Shown piece after piece: positions 50,191 to 60,008 of a DNA stretch of 64,000 nt (position 1 is its first letter; every line of letters begins with the position of its first letter). A program made the position numbers and the translations under genes. The DNA comes from Fuscibacter oryzae. Lineage in GTDB: Bacteria; Pseudomonadota; Alphaproteobacteria; Rhodobacterales; Rhodobacteraceae. The stretch lies in NCBI RefSeq assembly GCF_016765795.1, contig NZ_JAESVP010000007.1, positions 117,668 to 181,667 on the forward strand. Direction: 5' to 3'. The notes below the pieces were generated by a model. It saw nothing but the letters and a program-made list of their open reading frames with translations. It was not told where the DNA came from and did not search any database.

Positions 50191-53189
50191 TGAGCACGCG
50201 TCTTTCCAAAGGTGGCCGTCTGATCGACCGGACGAAGCCCCAGACCTTTACCTTCAACGGCAAGTCGATGGCGGGTTTCGCCGGTGACACGCTGGCCTCG
50301 GCGCTGCTGGCAAACGACCAGATGCTGGTCGGCCGCAGCTTCAAATATCACCGCCCGCGCGGCATCGTGGGGTCGGGCCCGGAAGAGCCGAACGCGCTTG
50401 TCAACCTTGGCACGGGCGCCCGGTTCGAACCGAACCAGCGCACCACCACGACCGAGCTGTTTTCCGGCCTGACCGCCACCAGCCAGAACCACTGGCCCAG
50501 CCTGGAATTTGACGTGGGCGTGGTGAACAACTATGTCGCGCGTTTCCTGCCGGCCGGGTTCTATTACAAGACCTTCATCCATCCGCGTTTTGCCTGGAAG
50601 CACGTCTTTGAACCCATCATCCGCCAGTCGGCGGGTCTGGGTCAGGTGCCGAAAGAGGCGGATGCCGACCGTTACGAATACGCCTATGGCTTCGCCGACA
50701 TTCTTGTGGTGGGCGGCGGCATTGCGGGCCTGCAAGCGGCTTTGGCGGCTGCCAAGGCGGGCGCCCGTGTGACCGTGCTGGAGCAGACCGCCCATTTCGG
50801 TGGCCGCGCGCCGGTGGATGGCGATGTGATCGACGGCAAGCCTGCCGAGGAATGGGTCAAGGCGACGGTTCAGGCCCTGTCGGCGATGGAAAACGTGACC
50901 GTGATGGCCCGCACCATGGCCGTTGGCGTCTATGACCACGGCTATGTTCTGGCCGAGGAAAAGGTGGCTGACCACACCCCCGGCGATGGCCGTCCAAAGA
51001 AACGGATGTGGCGTCTGCGCGTGGGCAAGATCATCACCGCGACAGGGGCGATCGAACGCCCGCTGGCCTTTGCGGGCAATGACATTCCCGGCGTGATGCT
51101 GGCGGCTGCTGTGCGTGACTATGTGGTCAACCACGGCGTCAGCGTCGGCGACCGCACGGTGGTTGTGACCAACAACGACGACGCCTATCGCACCGCCATC
51201 GCCTTGAAAGAGGCGGGGCTGGAGGTTCCGGTGATCCTGGACGCTCGTGCAGCCGTGTCGGGCGATCTGCACGCCAAGGCCCGTGCGCTGGGTATCCGGG
51301 TGGAAACCGGCAAGGCGGTGGTCAAGGTCAAGGGCGGCAAGCGTGTGACCGGCGTAGCCATTGGTGCGCAGGCGGGCGAAGGCTCGGTTCTGGAAGAGGT
51401 GGCTTGTGATGCCGTCGCCATGTCGGGCGGCTGGTCGCCGGTGGTTCACCTGTTCAGCCATTGCGGTGGCAAGCTGAACTGGGATGAGGCGCAGGCCCAT
51501 TTCCGCCCCGATGCCAACCGCGCGCCGACCAACCAGAATGGCGAGGCGATGGTTTATGCGGCGGGCACCGCCAACGGTCTGCTGACCGGCGATCAGGTGC
51601 TGGCCGATGCGGTTGCGGCGGCCGATGCGGCACTTGGCAAGGCCAGCGGCGTTGCGGCGGCCTCGGTCACGGTTCCGGCCGAAGGCGCGATGCTGCCGGT
51701 CTGGATCATGCCGCAGGGCGCTGGCCCGGCGCTGAAGATGAAGATGTGGCTGGATTATCAGAACGACGTGAAGGTTTCCGACGTTCAACTGGCCGCGCGC
51801 GAAGGCTATACCTCGGTCGAACATACCAAGCGCTATACCACGCTGGGCATGGCGACCGATCAGGGAAAGCTGTCGAACATCAACGGCTTGGCGGTCCTTG
51901 CCAATGCGCTGCATGAAGACATTCCGCGCGTCGGCACCACCACCTTCCGCCCGCCCTATACGCCCGTCACCCTGGGCGCGCTGGCTGGCGAGTCGCGCGG
52001 TGAGATCTTCCAACCGCTGCGCCGCAGCCCTATCCATGAATGGCACGAGGCCCATGGCGCCTATATGGAGCCGGTGGGCCTGTGGCGCCGCCCCTATTGC
52101 TTTACCCGTGGGGCCGAAAGCCATGAGGCTTCGGTGCATCGCGAGATCCTGAACACCCGCAGCAATGTGGGCCTGCTGGATGCCTCGACCCTTGGCAAGA
52201 TCATCGTCAAGGGGCCGGATGCGGGCAAGTTCCTGGATATGCTTTACACCAACGTCATGTCGAACCTTGGCGTCGGCAAGTGTCGCTATGGCCTGATGTG
52301 CAGCGAGCAGGGATTCCTGTCGGATGACGGCGTGGTTGTGCGCTTGTCGGATGACACTTGGCTGTGCCACACCACCACCGGCGGCGCGGACCGCATCCAC
52401 GGCTGGATGGAAGACTGGCTTCAATGCGAATGGTGGGACTGGCAGGTCTATACCGCCAATGTGACCGAGCAATATGCCCAGATCGCGGTGGCTGGCCCCA
52501 AGGCGCGGCAACTGCTGGAGAAACTGGGCGGCATGGATGTGTCGAAAGCCGCGCTGCCCTTCATGGCGTTCAGCGAAGGCAGCCTTGGCAACATTCCGGC
52601 GCGGGTGCATCGCATCTCGTTCTCGGGCGAGCTGAGCTATGAAATCGCGGTTCCGGCCAGCCATGGCCTTGCCCTCTGGGAGCGTCTGATCGAGGCGGGG
52701 CAAGAGTTTGGCGTGATGCCCTACGGCACCGAAGCCATGCACATCATGCGGGCCGAAAAGGGCTTTATCATGATCGGCGACGAAACCGATGGCACGGTCA
52801 TTCCGCAAGACCTGAACCTTGGCTGGGCTATTTCGAAGAAGAAAGCCGACTATCTGGGCAAGCGCGGGCAGGAACGGAACTACCTCGCCAGCCCTGACCG
52901 CTGGAAACTGGCCGGGTTTGAGACGCTGGACGGCAGCGTGATCGAAGACGGCGCCTATATTCCGGCGGTGGGCAACAACCCCAACGGTCAGGGCAACACC
53001 CAAGGGCGCGTCACCTCGACCTATCACAGCCCGACTTTGGGCAAGGGCATCGCCATGGGTCTGATCCATGGTGGCCTTGGCCGGATGGGAGAAGTGGTGG
53101 AGTTCACCAAGATGGATGGCGGCCGGGTCAAGGCCCGTGTCGTTGACCCCGTGTTCTACGACAAGGAAGGAGCGCGCAACGATGTCTGA
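50190..53189 (+). CDS. soxA: Sarcosine oxidase alpha subunit SoxA
   Basis: 999 aa. Start overlaps soxD (TGATG). N-terminal GRSFKYHRPRG region, NAD-binding DILVVGGGIAGLQAALAAAKAG near residue 170, and a C-terminal GcvT-like folate domain (LGKIIVKGPDAGKFLDMLYTNVMSNL, GYLGKRG-type block). Contains the NAD+ and tetrahydrofolate sites. Confidence 0.93.
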   Translation: MSTRLSKGGRLIDRTKPQTFTFNGKSMAGFAGDTLASALLANDQMLVGRSFKYHRPRGIVGSGPEEPNALVNLGTGARFEPNQRTTTTELFSGLTATSQNHWPSLEFDVGVVNNYVARFLPAGFYYKTFIHPRFAWKHVFEPIIRQSAGLGQVPKEADADRYEYAYGFADILVVGGGIAGLQAALAAAKAGARVTVLEQTAHFGGRAPVDGDVIDGKPAEEWVKATVQALSAMENVTVMARTMAVGVYDHGYVLAEEKVADHTPGDGRPKKRMWRLRVGKIITATGAIERPLAFAGNDIPGVMLAAAVRDYVVNHGVSVGDRTVVVTNNDDAYRTAIALKEAGLEVPVILDARAAVSGDLHAKARALGIRVETGKAVVKVKGGKRVTGVAIGAQAGEGSVLEEVACDAVAMSGGWSPVVHLFSHCGGKLNWDEAQAHFRPDANRAPTNQNGEAMVYAAGTANGLLTGDQVLADAVAAADAALGKASGVAAASVTVPAEGAMLPVWIMPQGAGPALKMKMWLDYQNDVKVSDVQLAAREGYTSVEHTKRYTTLGMATDQGKLSNINGLAVLANALHEDIPRVGTTTFRPPYTPVTLGALAGESRGEIFQPLRRSPIHEWHEAHGAYMEPVGLWRRPYCFTRGAESHEASVHREILNTRSNVGLLDASTLGKIIVKGPDAGKFLDMLYTNVMSNLGVGKCRYGLMCSEQGFLSDDGVVVRLSDDTWLCHTTTGGADRIHGWMEDWLQCEWWDWQVYTANVTEQYAQIAVAGPKARQLLEKLGGMDVSKAALPFMAFSEGSLGNIPARVHRISFSGELSYEIAVPASHGLALWERLIEAGQEFGVMPYGTEAMHIMRAEKGFIMIGDETDGTVIPQDLNLGWAISKKKADYLGKRGQERNYLASPDRWKLAGFETLDGSVIEDGAYIPAVGNNPNGQGNTQGRVTSTYHSPTLGKGIAMGLIHGGLGRMGEVVEFTKMDGGRVKARVVDPVFYDKEGARNDV

Positions 53190-53733
53190 TCCCGTCTCGC
53201 CCTTGGGCAATGCCCGCTTTGACGGCTTCGTTTCCGTGCGAGAGGTCGGCCCTCTGGGCATGATCACGCTCCGCGCCAAAGCGGATGTGAAGGAACTGGC
53301 CGCAGCCATCAAGGCGGCGGTCGGCACCACGGTGCCCGCACAGCGCCGTGTCGTGATCAACGGCGACCGTGCCGCTGGTTGGATGAGCCCGGACGAATAC
53401 CTTCTGGTGCTGCCCTATGATCAGGTGGCCGCGGCGATGGCTGCGATTGCCACCGCCATGGGCGGTGCGCACCACCTTGCTGCCGATGTGTCGGACGCGC
53501 GGGCGATTTTCCGCGTCGAAGGAGCCAAGGCCACGCAGGCGTTGCAAAAGCTGATGCCGGTCGATTTCGCCACGCTGGAACCGGGCGAGTTGCGTCGCAG
53601 TCGTGCCGCCCAGGTGGCGGCGGCGATCTGGGAGCAGGACGGCGGGTTCACCGTTGTCTGCTTCCGCTCGGTCGCGGCCTATGTGTTTGGCCTGCTGAGC
53701 CATTCGGCGCAGCCGGGCAGCGAATTGGCCTGA
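53182..53733 (+). CDS. soxG: Sarcosine oxidase gamma subunit SoxG
   Basis: 183 aa, starting 8 bp inside soxA. FVSVREVGPLGMITLRAK start, WMSPDEYLLVLP, and LEPGELRRSRAAQVAAAIWE are the family blocks. Last gene of the operon; a strong terminator follows. Confidence 0.9.
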   Translation: MSDPVSPLGNARFDGFVSVREVGPLGMITLRAKADVKELAAAIKAAVGTTVPAQRRVVINGDRAAGWMSPDEYLLVLPYDQVAAAMAAIATAMGGAHHLAADVSDARAIFRVEGAKATQALQKLMPVDFATLEPGELRRSRAAQVAAAIWEQDGGFTVVCFRSVAAYVFGLLSHSAQPGSELA

Positions 53734-53746
53734 CCTGGGTTTCCCC

Positions 53747-53786
53747 AACCATAAGGCCCGCGCTGCAAGGCGCGGGCCTTATGGTT
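53747..53786. terminator. Bidirectional terminator after soxG
   Basis: Perfect 17-bp stem (53747-53763 with 53770-53786), 6-base loop, ending in TT and preceded by AA on the other side. The stop codon of the opposing TetR gene lies within it. Confidence 0.88.
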
Positions 53787-54384
53787 TCAAAAGCCTTGTG
53801 AACAGGGTTTCCAGAAACCCCTCGGCCTCGGTGAACGGGTCATGCCCTTCGCCCAGAACCGCCCGCACCTGCACGTCGAAATCGGCGTAATGCTGCGTCA
53901 GCGCCCAGATCGAGAAAATCAGGTGATGGGGGGGCAGGCGGGCGATGCGGCCCTGATCCATCCAGCCCGTCAGAATCTGCGCCCGATCCTCGACCAGCGC
54001 TTTCAACTCGCCTTCAATCGCGGGCAGGATGCGGGGGGCACCTTGCAGGATCTCATTGGCGAACAACCGGCTTTCGCGCGGGAAATCGCGGCTCAGCTCC
54101 AACTTGCGCCGGACATAGCCCATGATCTCGGCCAAAGGCTCCCCATCCGGGTTCATCGCGCGCAAGGGGTCAAGCCAGGTTTTCAGCAGGCCAGCCAGCA
54201 GCGCCGCATGGATCGCCTCTTTTGAGGGGAAGTAATACAGCAGGTTCGGCTTTGACAGGCCCGCCACCTCGGCAATCTGGTCCAGCGTGGCACCACGAAA
54301 GCCGTTGGCCGAGAAAACCTCCAGCGCGGCTTCCAGAATGGTGGCAGAGTTTTTGGCCTGTATGCGGGTGCGCGGTCGTGTCAT
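53779..54384 (-). CDS. TetR-family regulator, RutR-like (A)
   Basis: 201 aa. N-terminal HTH TLDQIAEVAGLSKPNLLYYFPSKEAIHAALL; C-terminal IFSIWALTQHYADFDVQV is the RutR-type C-terminal block. Probably senses a pyrimidine-related or similar effector. Converges with sox; may regulate the small genes next to it. Confidence 0.85.
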   Translation of the reverse strand: MTRPRTRIQAKNSATILEAALEVFSANGFRGATLDQIAEVAGLSKPNLLYYFPSKEAIHAALLAGLLKTWLDPLRAMNPDGEPLAEIMGYVRRKLELSRDFPRESRLFANEILQGAPRILPAIEGELKALVEDRAQILTGWMDQGRIARLPPHHLIFSIWALTQHYADFDVQVRAVLGEGHDPFTEAEGFLETLFTRLLKP

Positions 54385-54450
54385 CATTTTCCTGCCTTGG
54401 GCGGGCAGATTGGCCTAAGGCGCGCGCGGATGCAAACCCGGAAGGATAGA

Positions 54451-54753
54451 ATGGAACAGGCAGTTGCAACGGTTCTTGTCGAGGATGCCCGCGTGCGGGT
54501 GACCCGGTTCGATTTCGCGCCCGGTGCGGCGACCGGCTGGCACCGGCATGGAATGGATTATGTGATCACCGCGATCACCGACTGCCCGATGCGGATTGTC
54601 GGGCCGGATGGCGCGGCGCGCGACGTTCTGGTGCCCGCGGGCACCGCCTATGTCCGCGATGCCGGGGTAGAGCATGACGTGGTGAACGCAGGCAGCGCCT
54701 TAATGAGCTTTGTCGAGATCGAGCTTAAGGCACCAGTTTCGCCAGCGCCCTGA
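54451..54753 (+). CDS. Cupin-domain protein
   Basis: 100 aa; AAGGA before the ATG. GAATGWHRHGMDYVI is the first cupin motif and GVEHDVVNAG the second (metal His residues). Substrate unknown. Divergent from regulator A; overlaps UPF0303 at the 3' ends. Confidence 0.8.
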   Translation: MEQAVATVLVEDARVRVTRFDFAPGAATGWHRHGMDYVITAITDCPMRIVGPDGAARDVLVPAGTAYVRDAGVEHDVVNAGSALMSFVEIELKAPVSPAP

Positions 54754-55177
54754 CCACCAGATCATGGTCGTCGCGGCTGGGCAGGCCTGAAACCGTGGCG
54801 ACCGCCACAACACCCGCCCCCGCGACGCGGATCGGCACCGCGCCGCCGTGGTCGGCGTGCTGCATCGGGTCCAGCCCCTGATAGGCCAGATCGCGGTCCT
54901 TTTGCGCGTTGCGCAGCCCGATGATCAGTGACGCCTCGTGAAACATCAGCGCTGCCGCACTTTTGCGCCGCGCCCACAGGTCGTTCATCGGGGTTGAACC
55001 GGGCAGGGCGGCGTGAAATAGCGTGCGGTCGGGGGTGCGGATGTCGATTACCACCGCCAGCCTTTCGTCCCGCGCGATGGAAACCAGCACTTCGCCCAGT
55101 TCCAGCGCTGTTTCCTCGGTGAACGCGGGCAGGATCAGCTTGGACAGTTCGGCTTCAAGTGCGGAAATTTCTGACAT
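54725..55177 (-). CDS. UPF0303/heme-degrading-type protein
   Basis: 150 aa. AALPGSTPMNDLWARRKSAAALMFHEASL and HADHGGAVPIRVAGAGVVAVATVSGLPSRDDHDLVV match UPF0303 proteins, related to heme-binding DUF336 folds. Physiological role unknown. Confidence 0.82.
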   Translation of the reverse strand: MSEISALEAELSKLILPAFTEETALELGEVLVSIARDERLAVVIDIRTPDRTLFHAALPGSTPMNDLWARRKSAAALMFHEASLIIGLRNAQKDRDLAYQGLDPMQHADHGGAVPIRVAGAGVVAVATVSGLPSRDDHDLVVRALAKLVP

Positions 55178-55190
55178 GGTTTCCCTCCGT

Positions 55191-55823
55191 TCAGATGGCT
55201 CCGATTCCTTTCAGAATGATACTCTTTACGCTTTCCTTGGCGGCCAGCCACTCAGCATCCGACAAGGGCTGGCCATCATTCAATGTCTCGATCTGATGGC
55301 CGAAATCGGCGTAATGTTGGGTTGTGGCCCATAGCATATACAGCAGATGCCGGGGATTCACCGGGTCCATCCGCCCTTCGTCAACCCAGTTCTGGATCAG
55401 CCGGGCGCGACCCGCCGTCCAGTCGCGCAGCGTGGTTTCAAGATAGTCCTGAATGACCGGCGCGCCGTGCATCACCTCGGAGGCCCAGACCTTGGACCCG
55501 TTGAGGTGGCGGCGCGAAATCTCCATCTTGGCATCGACATAGGCGCCAATCGCTTCAACCGGGCCGGGCGCGGCATCAAAGCAATCCGCCGCGTGCAGCC
55601 AAATTTCAAAGATGTTCTGCACCACCCGGCGATAAAGGTCTTCCTTGGTGGCGAAATAATAATGCAGGTTCGCCTTGGGCAGCCCGGCCATGTCGGCAAT
55701 CAGTTGCATCGTTGCGCCGCCAAAGCCCGCCTCGGCAAATACCATCTCGGCTGCCTGCAAAATAAGCGCCTCGTTCTGGGCGCGGATTTCATTGCGGCGA
55801 AGGGGGCGGGCGTTTTCGTTCAT
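55191..55823 (-). CDS. RutR-like TetR-family regulator (B)
   Basis: 210 aa. HTH MQLIADMAGLPKANLHYYFATKEDLY and LYMLWATTQHYADFGHQIETL, the same C-terminal block as regulator A. Divergent from the pyrimidine-type operon across two RutR-like boxes, so it is its likely regulator. ATG at 55823 preferred to an upstream TTG at 55841. Confidence 0.88.
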   Translation of the reverse strand: MNENARPLRRNEIRAQNEALILQAAEMVFAEAGFGGATMQLIADMAGLPKANLHYYFATKEDLYRRVVQNIFEIWLHAADCFDAAPGPVEAIGAYVDAKMEISRRHLNGSKVWASEVMHGAPVIQDYLETTLRDWTAGRARLIQNWVDEGRMDPVNPRHLLYMLWATTQHYADFGHQIETLNDGQPLSDAEWLAAKESVKSIILKGIGAI

Positions 55824-55849
55824 GGCCTCGCGTGGCGTCAAGATTTTCG

Positions 55850-55899
55850 TTGACCGTCTGGTCAGGTTGTGGTGCGCTTCACCTTGACCATACGGTCAG
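55850..55899. promoter_or_regulatory. Two RutR-type operator boxes
   Basis: TTGACC-GTCT-GGTCA (55850-55864) and TTGACC-ATAC-GGTCA (55884-55898) match the E. coli RutR consensus TTGACCANNTGGTCAA in arms and spacing. Centres are 34 bp apart, in the divergent gap. Confidence 0.75.
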
Positions 55900-55953
55900 G
55901 AAAAGATTCGCCGCAAGGGGCATAAGACCCCGACGGCATGGGAGATATGAGCG

Positions 55954-57204
55954 ATGGCCTCACCGGGTGAAAACATCCGCATCAATTCTGCACGCCTGTG
56001 GGACAGTCTTGAGGATATGGCCAAGGTCGGCCCCGGCATCGCGGGCGGCAACAACCGCCAAACCCTGACCGATGCCGACAATCAGGGCCGCCACCTGTTC
56101 GCGGGCTGGGCCAAGGCTGCCGGAATGACCATGGGTGTCGATACCATGGGCAACATGTTCTTTACCCGGCCGGGGACGGACCCGGCTGCGCTGCCGGTCT
56201 ATATGGGCAGCCATCTGGATACCCAGCCGACGGGCGGCAAGTATGACGGGGTTCTGGGGGTCTTGGGGGCCTTGGAGGTGGTGCGCACCATCAACGACAT
56301 GGGCATCAAGACGCGCCATCCCATCGTCGTGACCAACTGGACGAACGAAGAGGGCGCGCGGTTCGCCCCCGCCATGCTGGCCTCGGGCGTGTTCGCGGGT
56401 ATCCATACCGAGGCCTATGCCAAGGCCCGCACCGACCTTGACGGTCTGGTCTTTGGCGATGAACTGGCCCGCATCGGCTGGGTCGGAGATGAGGCCGTTG
56501 GCGCCCGCAAGATGAAGGCGATGTTCGAACTGCATATCGAGCAGGGGCCTATCTTGGAGGCTGAAGGCAAGGAAATCGGCGTCGTCACCCACGGGCAGGG
56601 CCTGTGGTGGCTGGAAATCACGCTGACCGGCAAGGATGCCCATACCGGCAGCACGCCGATGCACATGCGGGTGAATGCGGGGCTGGGCATGGCCCGGATC
56701 ACCGAGCGGGTGCATCAGATCGCCATGGCGCATCAGCCGAACGCGGTGGGCGCGGTGGGGCAGGTCAAGGTTTTCCCCAACAGCCGCAACGTGATCCCCG
56801 GGAAGGTGGTGTTCACGGTGGACATCCGCAGCCCCGAACAGGGCAAGCTGGATGCGATGAAGGGCGAAGTGATCCGCGCCGCCCATGCCGTCGCCCGCGA
56901 CCTGGGCCTTGGATGTGAGATTGAGGAGGTCGGCCATTTCGACCCGGTCACCTTCGCACCCGAGCTGGTCTCGGTCGTGCGGGCCAAGGCGGAAAAGCTG
57001 GGCTATGGGTATATGGACATCATCAGCGGCGCCGGTCACGACGCCTGCTGGATCAACCGCGTGGCGCCGACGACGATGATCATGTGCCCGTGTGTGGATG
57101 GGTTGAGCCACAACGAGGCCGAAAAGATCAGCCCGGAATGGGCGGCGGCGGGGGCCGATGTGCTGCTGCATTCGGTGCTGGAAGTGGCCGAGGTGGTGGA
57201 GTGA
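55954..57204 (+). CDS. N-carbamoyl-type amidohydrolase (M20 family, beta-ureidopropionase-like)
   Basis: 416 aa. Zn ligands His87 in GSHLDTQPTGGKYDG, Asp98, the NEEG acid pair near residue 132, His194 in ELHIEQGP and the late SHNEAE. Hydrolyses N-carbamoyl-amino acids such as N-carbamoyl-beta-alanine. Paired with dihydropyrimidinase. Gene upstream regulator has RutR boxes. Confidence 0.9.
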   Translation: MASPGENIRINSARLWDSLEDMAKVGPGIAGGNNRQTLTDADNQGRHLFAGWAKAAGMTMGVDTMGNMFFTRPGTDPAALPVYMGSHLDTQPTGGKYDGVLGVLGALEVVRTINDMGIKTRHPIVVTNWTNEEGARFAPAMLASGVFAGIHTEAYAKARTDLDGLVFGDELARIGWVGDEAVGARKMKAMFELHIEQGPILEAEGKEIGVVTHGQGLWWLEITLTGKDAHTGSTPMHMRVNAGLGMARITERVHQIAMAHQPNAVGAVGQVKVFPNSRNVIPGKVVFTVDIRSPEQGKLDAMKGEVIRAAHAVARDLGLGCEIEEVGHFDPVTFAPELVSVVRAKAEKLGYGYMDIISGAGHDACWINRVAPTTMIMCPCVDGLSHNEAEKISPEWAAAGADVLLHSVLEVAEVVE

Positions 57205-57746
57205 GCAACTGCGATGTCAGGGCGGTGAAGGGCGGATTTGCTGGAGAGCTTTACGCGGCTGTTTTTGCTGTTGTGCTTTTCTATCTCCCAGCACCATTGG
57301 AGGCTGGGGAGTGGCAAGTCCTCTATATGGCTGACACCGGTGGGAGTAGGCTTTGGGCCACAGATGATCCAGCCGAAGCGACCGAAATTATCGCGCGAGT
57401 AATTTCGCCAGACTTTGCAGTATTATCGACATCCTGCCAAAAGGCTCCAAGTGGATTTACCTATCTTAGTATAGGGCAATCAGGCTCAACTGATGGACCA
57501 GAATTTATGAATGCAAGTTCGTTCGTGTCATTCCAAGTTGATGAAAAACCACCTCATCATGCAGCAAGACCTGAATACATACAGAGTACATTTCACGTCG
57601 CTGTTTCCAATAAACTCTTGATGGAAATGGCCGCGGGATCGCGCCTTGTAATGCGTTATGGTTCGGAACCCTATCAGCGGAAGATCTTCACCCTGCGGGG
57701 ATCGCAAAATGCGCTGAACAAAGTCGATTGCAATCCGTTGGAGTGA
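57201..57746 (+). CDS. Putative secreted protein inserted in the pyrimidine-type operon (181 aa)
   Basis: GTG start overlaps the amidohydrolase stop (GTGA). A signal-like hydrophobic stretch (residues 17-33, AVFAVVLFYLPAPLEAG), then a beta-rich domain and a C-terminal STFHVAVSNKLLMEMAAGSRLVMRYG with FTLRGSQNAL that recalls IalB/DUF1176-type proteins. AT-richer than its neighbours. Function unknown. Confidence 0.65.
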   Translation: MSNCDVRAVKGGFAGELYAAVFAVVLFYLPAPLEAGEWQVLYMADTGGSRLWATDDPAEATEIIARVISPDFAVLSTSCQKAPSGFTYLSIGQSGSTDGPEFMNASSFVSFQVDEKPPHHAARPEYIQSTFHVAVSNKLLMEMAAGSRLVMRYGSEPYQRKIFTLRGSQNALNKVDCNPLE

Positions 57747-57750
57747 TCAC

Positions 57751-59202
57751 ATGACCACAGTCATCAAAAACGGCACCATCGTCACCGCTGATCTGACCTA
57801 CAAGGCCGACGTGCTGATCGAGGGCGGCACCATCACCGCCATCGGGCCGAACCTTTCGGGCGACAAGGTGCTGGACGCCACCGGCTGCTACATCATGCCC
57901 GGCGGGATTGACCCGCATACCCATCTGGAGATGCCCTTCATGGGCACCTATTCGGCGGATGATTTCGAATCCGGCACCCGGGCGGGCCTTGCGGGCGGCA
58001 CCACGATGGTGGTCGATTTCATCCTGCCGGGGCAGGGGCAGGGGCTGATGGATGCCGCGAAGGCGTGGCACAACAAGTCGGGCCGGGCGCACGCCGATTA
58101 TTCCTTCCACATGGCGATCACCTGGTGGGGGCAGCAGGTGTTCGATGACATGGAGGCCAGCGTCAAGGCGGGGATCACCAGCTTCAAGCACTTCATGGCC
58201 TATAAGGGTGCCCTGATGGTGAATGATGATGAGCTGTTCTCGTCCTTCCGCCGGGTGGGCGATCTGGGCGGGTTGGCCATGGTGCATGCCGAAAATGGCG
58301 ATGTGGTGGCCGAACTGACCGCGAAACTCTTGGCAGAGGGCAACACCGGACCGGAGGCTCACGCTTATTCCCGCCCGCCGCAGGTGGAGGGGGAGGCCAC
58401 GAACCGCGCCATCATGATCGCCGACATGGCGGGCACGCCGCTTTACGTTGTGCATACCTCGTGTGAGGATGCCCACGAAGCAATTCGCCGCGCGCGTCAG
58501 GCGGGCAAGCGGGTCTGGGGCGAACCGCTGATCCAGCATCTGGTGCTGGACGAAAGCGAGTATTTCAACGCCAATTGGGACCATGCCGCCCGCCGCGTCA
58601 TGTCGCCCCCGTTCCGCGACAAGAAGCATCAAGACAGCCTGTGGGCAGGCCTGCAATCGGGGTCGCTGTCTTGCGTCGCGACCGACCACTGCGCCTTTAC
58701 CACCGCGCAGAAACGGTTCGGCGTGGGCAATTTCTCGAAAATTCCGAACGGCACTGGTGGCTTGGAAGATCGCCTGCCGGTCCTGTGGCAGCATGGCGTG
58801 AACACCGGCCGCCTGACCCCGAATGAGTTTGTGGCGGTGACCAGCACCAATATCGCCAAGATCCTGAACCTTTACCCGAAAAAGGGCGCGGTTCTGGTGG
58901 GGGCTGATGCCGATCTGATCGTCTGGGATCCGGCAAAGGAAAAGACCATCGGCGCCACGGCTCAGCAATCCGCCATTGATTACAACGTGTTCGAGGGGCA
59001 GAAGGTCAAGGGCCTGCCGCGCTATACCCTGACCCGCGGCCGCGTGGCGTTCGAGGATGGCACGGTGCATGGCCAGGAAGGCTGGGGCCAGTTCGTAGGG
59101 CGTGAGGCCCGCCCGGCGGTGAACCGCGCGCTGACGGCGTGGAAGGAACTGACCGCGCCGAGGCCAGTCACGCGGACGGGCATTCCGGCGACGGGGGTGT
59201 GA
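57751..59202 (+). CDS. Dihydropyrimidinase / D-hydantoinase
   Basis: 483 aa. Metal ligands His56, His58 in PGGIDPHTHLEMP and the carboxylated Lys in FMAYK near residue 152; GVLVGADADLIVWDPAKEKTI near the end. Opens dihydropyrimidine or hydantoin rings to N-carbamoyl acids for the amidohydrolase. Preceded by a secreted-protein gene. Confidence 0.92.
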   Translation: MTTVIKNGTIVTADLTYKADVLIEGGTITAIGPNLSGDKVLDATGCYIMPGGIDPHTHLEMPFMGTYSADDFESGTRAGLAGGTTMVVDFILPGQGQGLMDAAKAWHNKSGRAHADYSFHMAITWWGQQVFDDMEASVKAGITSFKHFMAYKGALMVNDDELFSSFRRVGDLGGLAMVHAENGDVVAELTAKLLAEGNTGPEAHAYSRPPQVEGEATNRAIMIADMAGTPLYVVHTSCEDAHEAIRRARQAGKRVWGEPLIQHLVLDESEYFNANWDHAARRVMSPPFRDKKHQDSLWAGLQSGSLSCVATDHCAFTTAQKRFGVGNFSKIPNGTGGLEDRLPVLWQHGVNTGRLTPNEFVAVTSTNIAKILNLYPKKGAVLVGADADLIVWDPAKEKTIGATAQQSAIDYNVFEGQKVKGLPRYTLTRGRVAFEDGTVHGQEGWGQFVGREARPAVNRALTAWKELTAPRPVTRTGIPATGV

Positions 59203-59999
59203 TGAAAGACACGCTAGCCACCGCCAGCCCGGTCATCTCGGCCCAAGGCGTCAATCTGGTGTTCCAGACGGGTGACGGCCCGGTTCATGCCCTTAAGGAT
59301 GTCAACCTGACCATCAACAAGGGCGATTTTGTCAGCTTCATCGGCCCTTCCGGCTGCGGCAAGACCACCTTTCTGCGCGCCATCGCGGCGCTGGAGCAGC
59401 CGACCGGCGGCACGCTGACGGTGAACGGCATGGCCCCGGATGAGGCGCGGCGGGGCCGGGCCTATGGCTATGTGTTTCAGGCGGCGGGGCTTTACCCTTG
59501 GCGCACCATCGCCGGGAACATCAAGCTGCCGCTGGAGATCATGGGCTTTGACAAGGCCGAACAGGCGGCGCGAGTGGAGCGGGTTCTGGACCTTGTGGAC
59601 CTTGCGGGCTTTGGCAAGAAATTCCCCTGGCAACTGTCGGGCGGCATGCAGCAACGCGCCAGCATCGCCCGCGCGCTGGCCTTCGATGCCGACATCCTGT
59701 TGATGGACGAACCCTTTGGCGCGCTGGATGAAATCGTGCGCGACCGGCTGAATGAAGAGCTGCTGAAGCTCTGGGCGCGCACCGGCAAGACCATTGGGTT
59801 TGTCACCCATTCCATCCCCGAGGCAGTGTATCTTTCCACCAAGATCGTCGTCATGTCACCGCGACCGGGCCGCATCACCGATGTGATCGACAGCCCCCTG
59901 CCACGCGAACGCCCGCTCGACATCCGCGACACGCCCGAATTCATCCAGATCGCCCACCGCGTGCGCGAAGGGCTGAGGGCAGGGCATTCCGATGACTAG
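59202..59999 (+). CDS. ABC transporter ATP-binding protein
   Basis: 265 aa. Walker A GPSGCGKTT (48-56), signature LSGGMQQR (145-152), Walker B ILLMDE. Nitrate/sulfonate/NMT1-like family. Energises import with the two permeases and binding protein downstream. Starts as TGATG with the hydantoinase gene. Confidence 0.93.
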   Translation: MKDTLATASPVISAQGVNLVFQTGDGPVHALKDVNLTINKGDFVSFIGPSGCGKTTFLRAIAALEQPTGGTLTVNGMAPDEARRGRAYGYVFQAAGLYPWRTIAGNIKLPLEIMGFDKAEQAARVERVLDLVDLAGFGKKFPWQLSGGMQQRASIARALAFDADILLMDEPFGALDEIVRDRLNEELLKLWARTGKTIGFVTHSIPEAVYLSTKIVVMSPRPGRITDVIDSPLPRERPLDIRDTPEFIQIAHRVREGLRAGHSDD

Positions 60000-60008
60000 G
60001 GGGCAGCC

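Noticed and set aside
50184..53360. 1058-aa open frame on the - strand
   Set aside because: Antisense shadow of soxA, His/Arg/Gln-rich, no domain.
57688..59070. 460-aa open frame on the - strand
   Set aside because: Antisense shadow of the dihydropyrimidinase gene.
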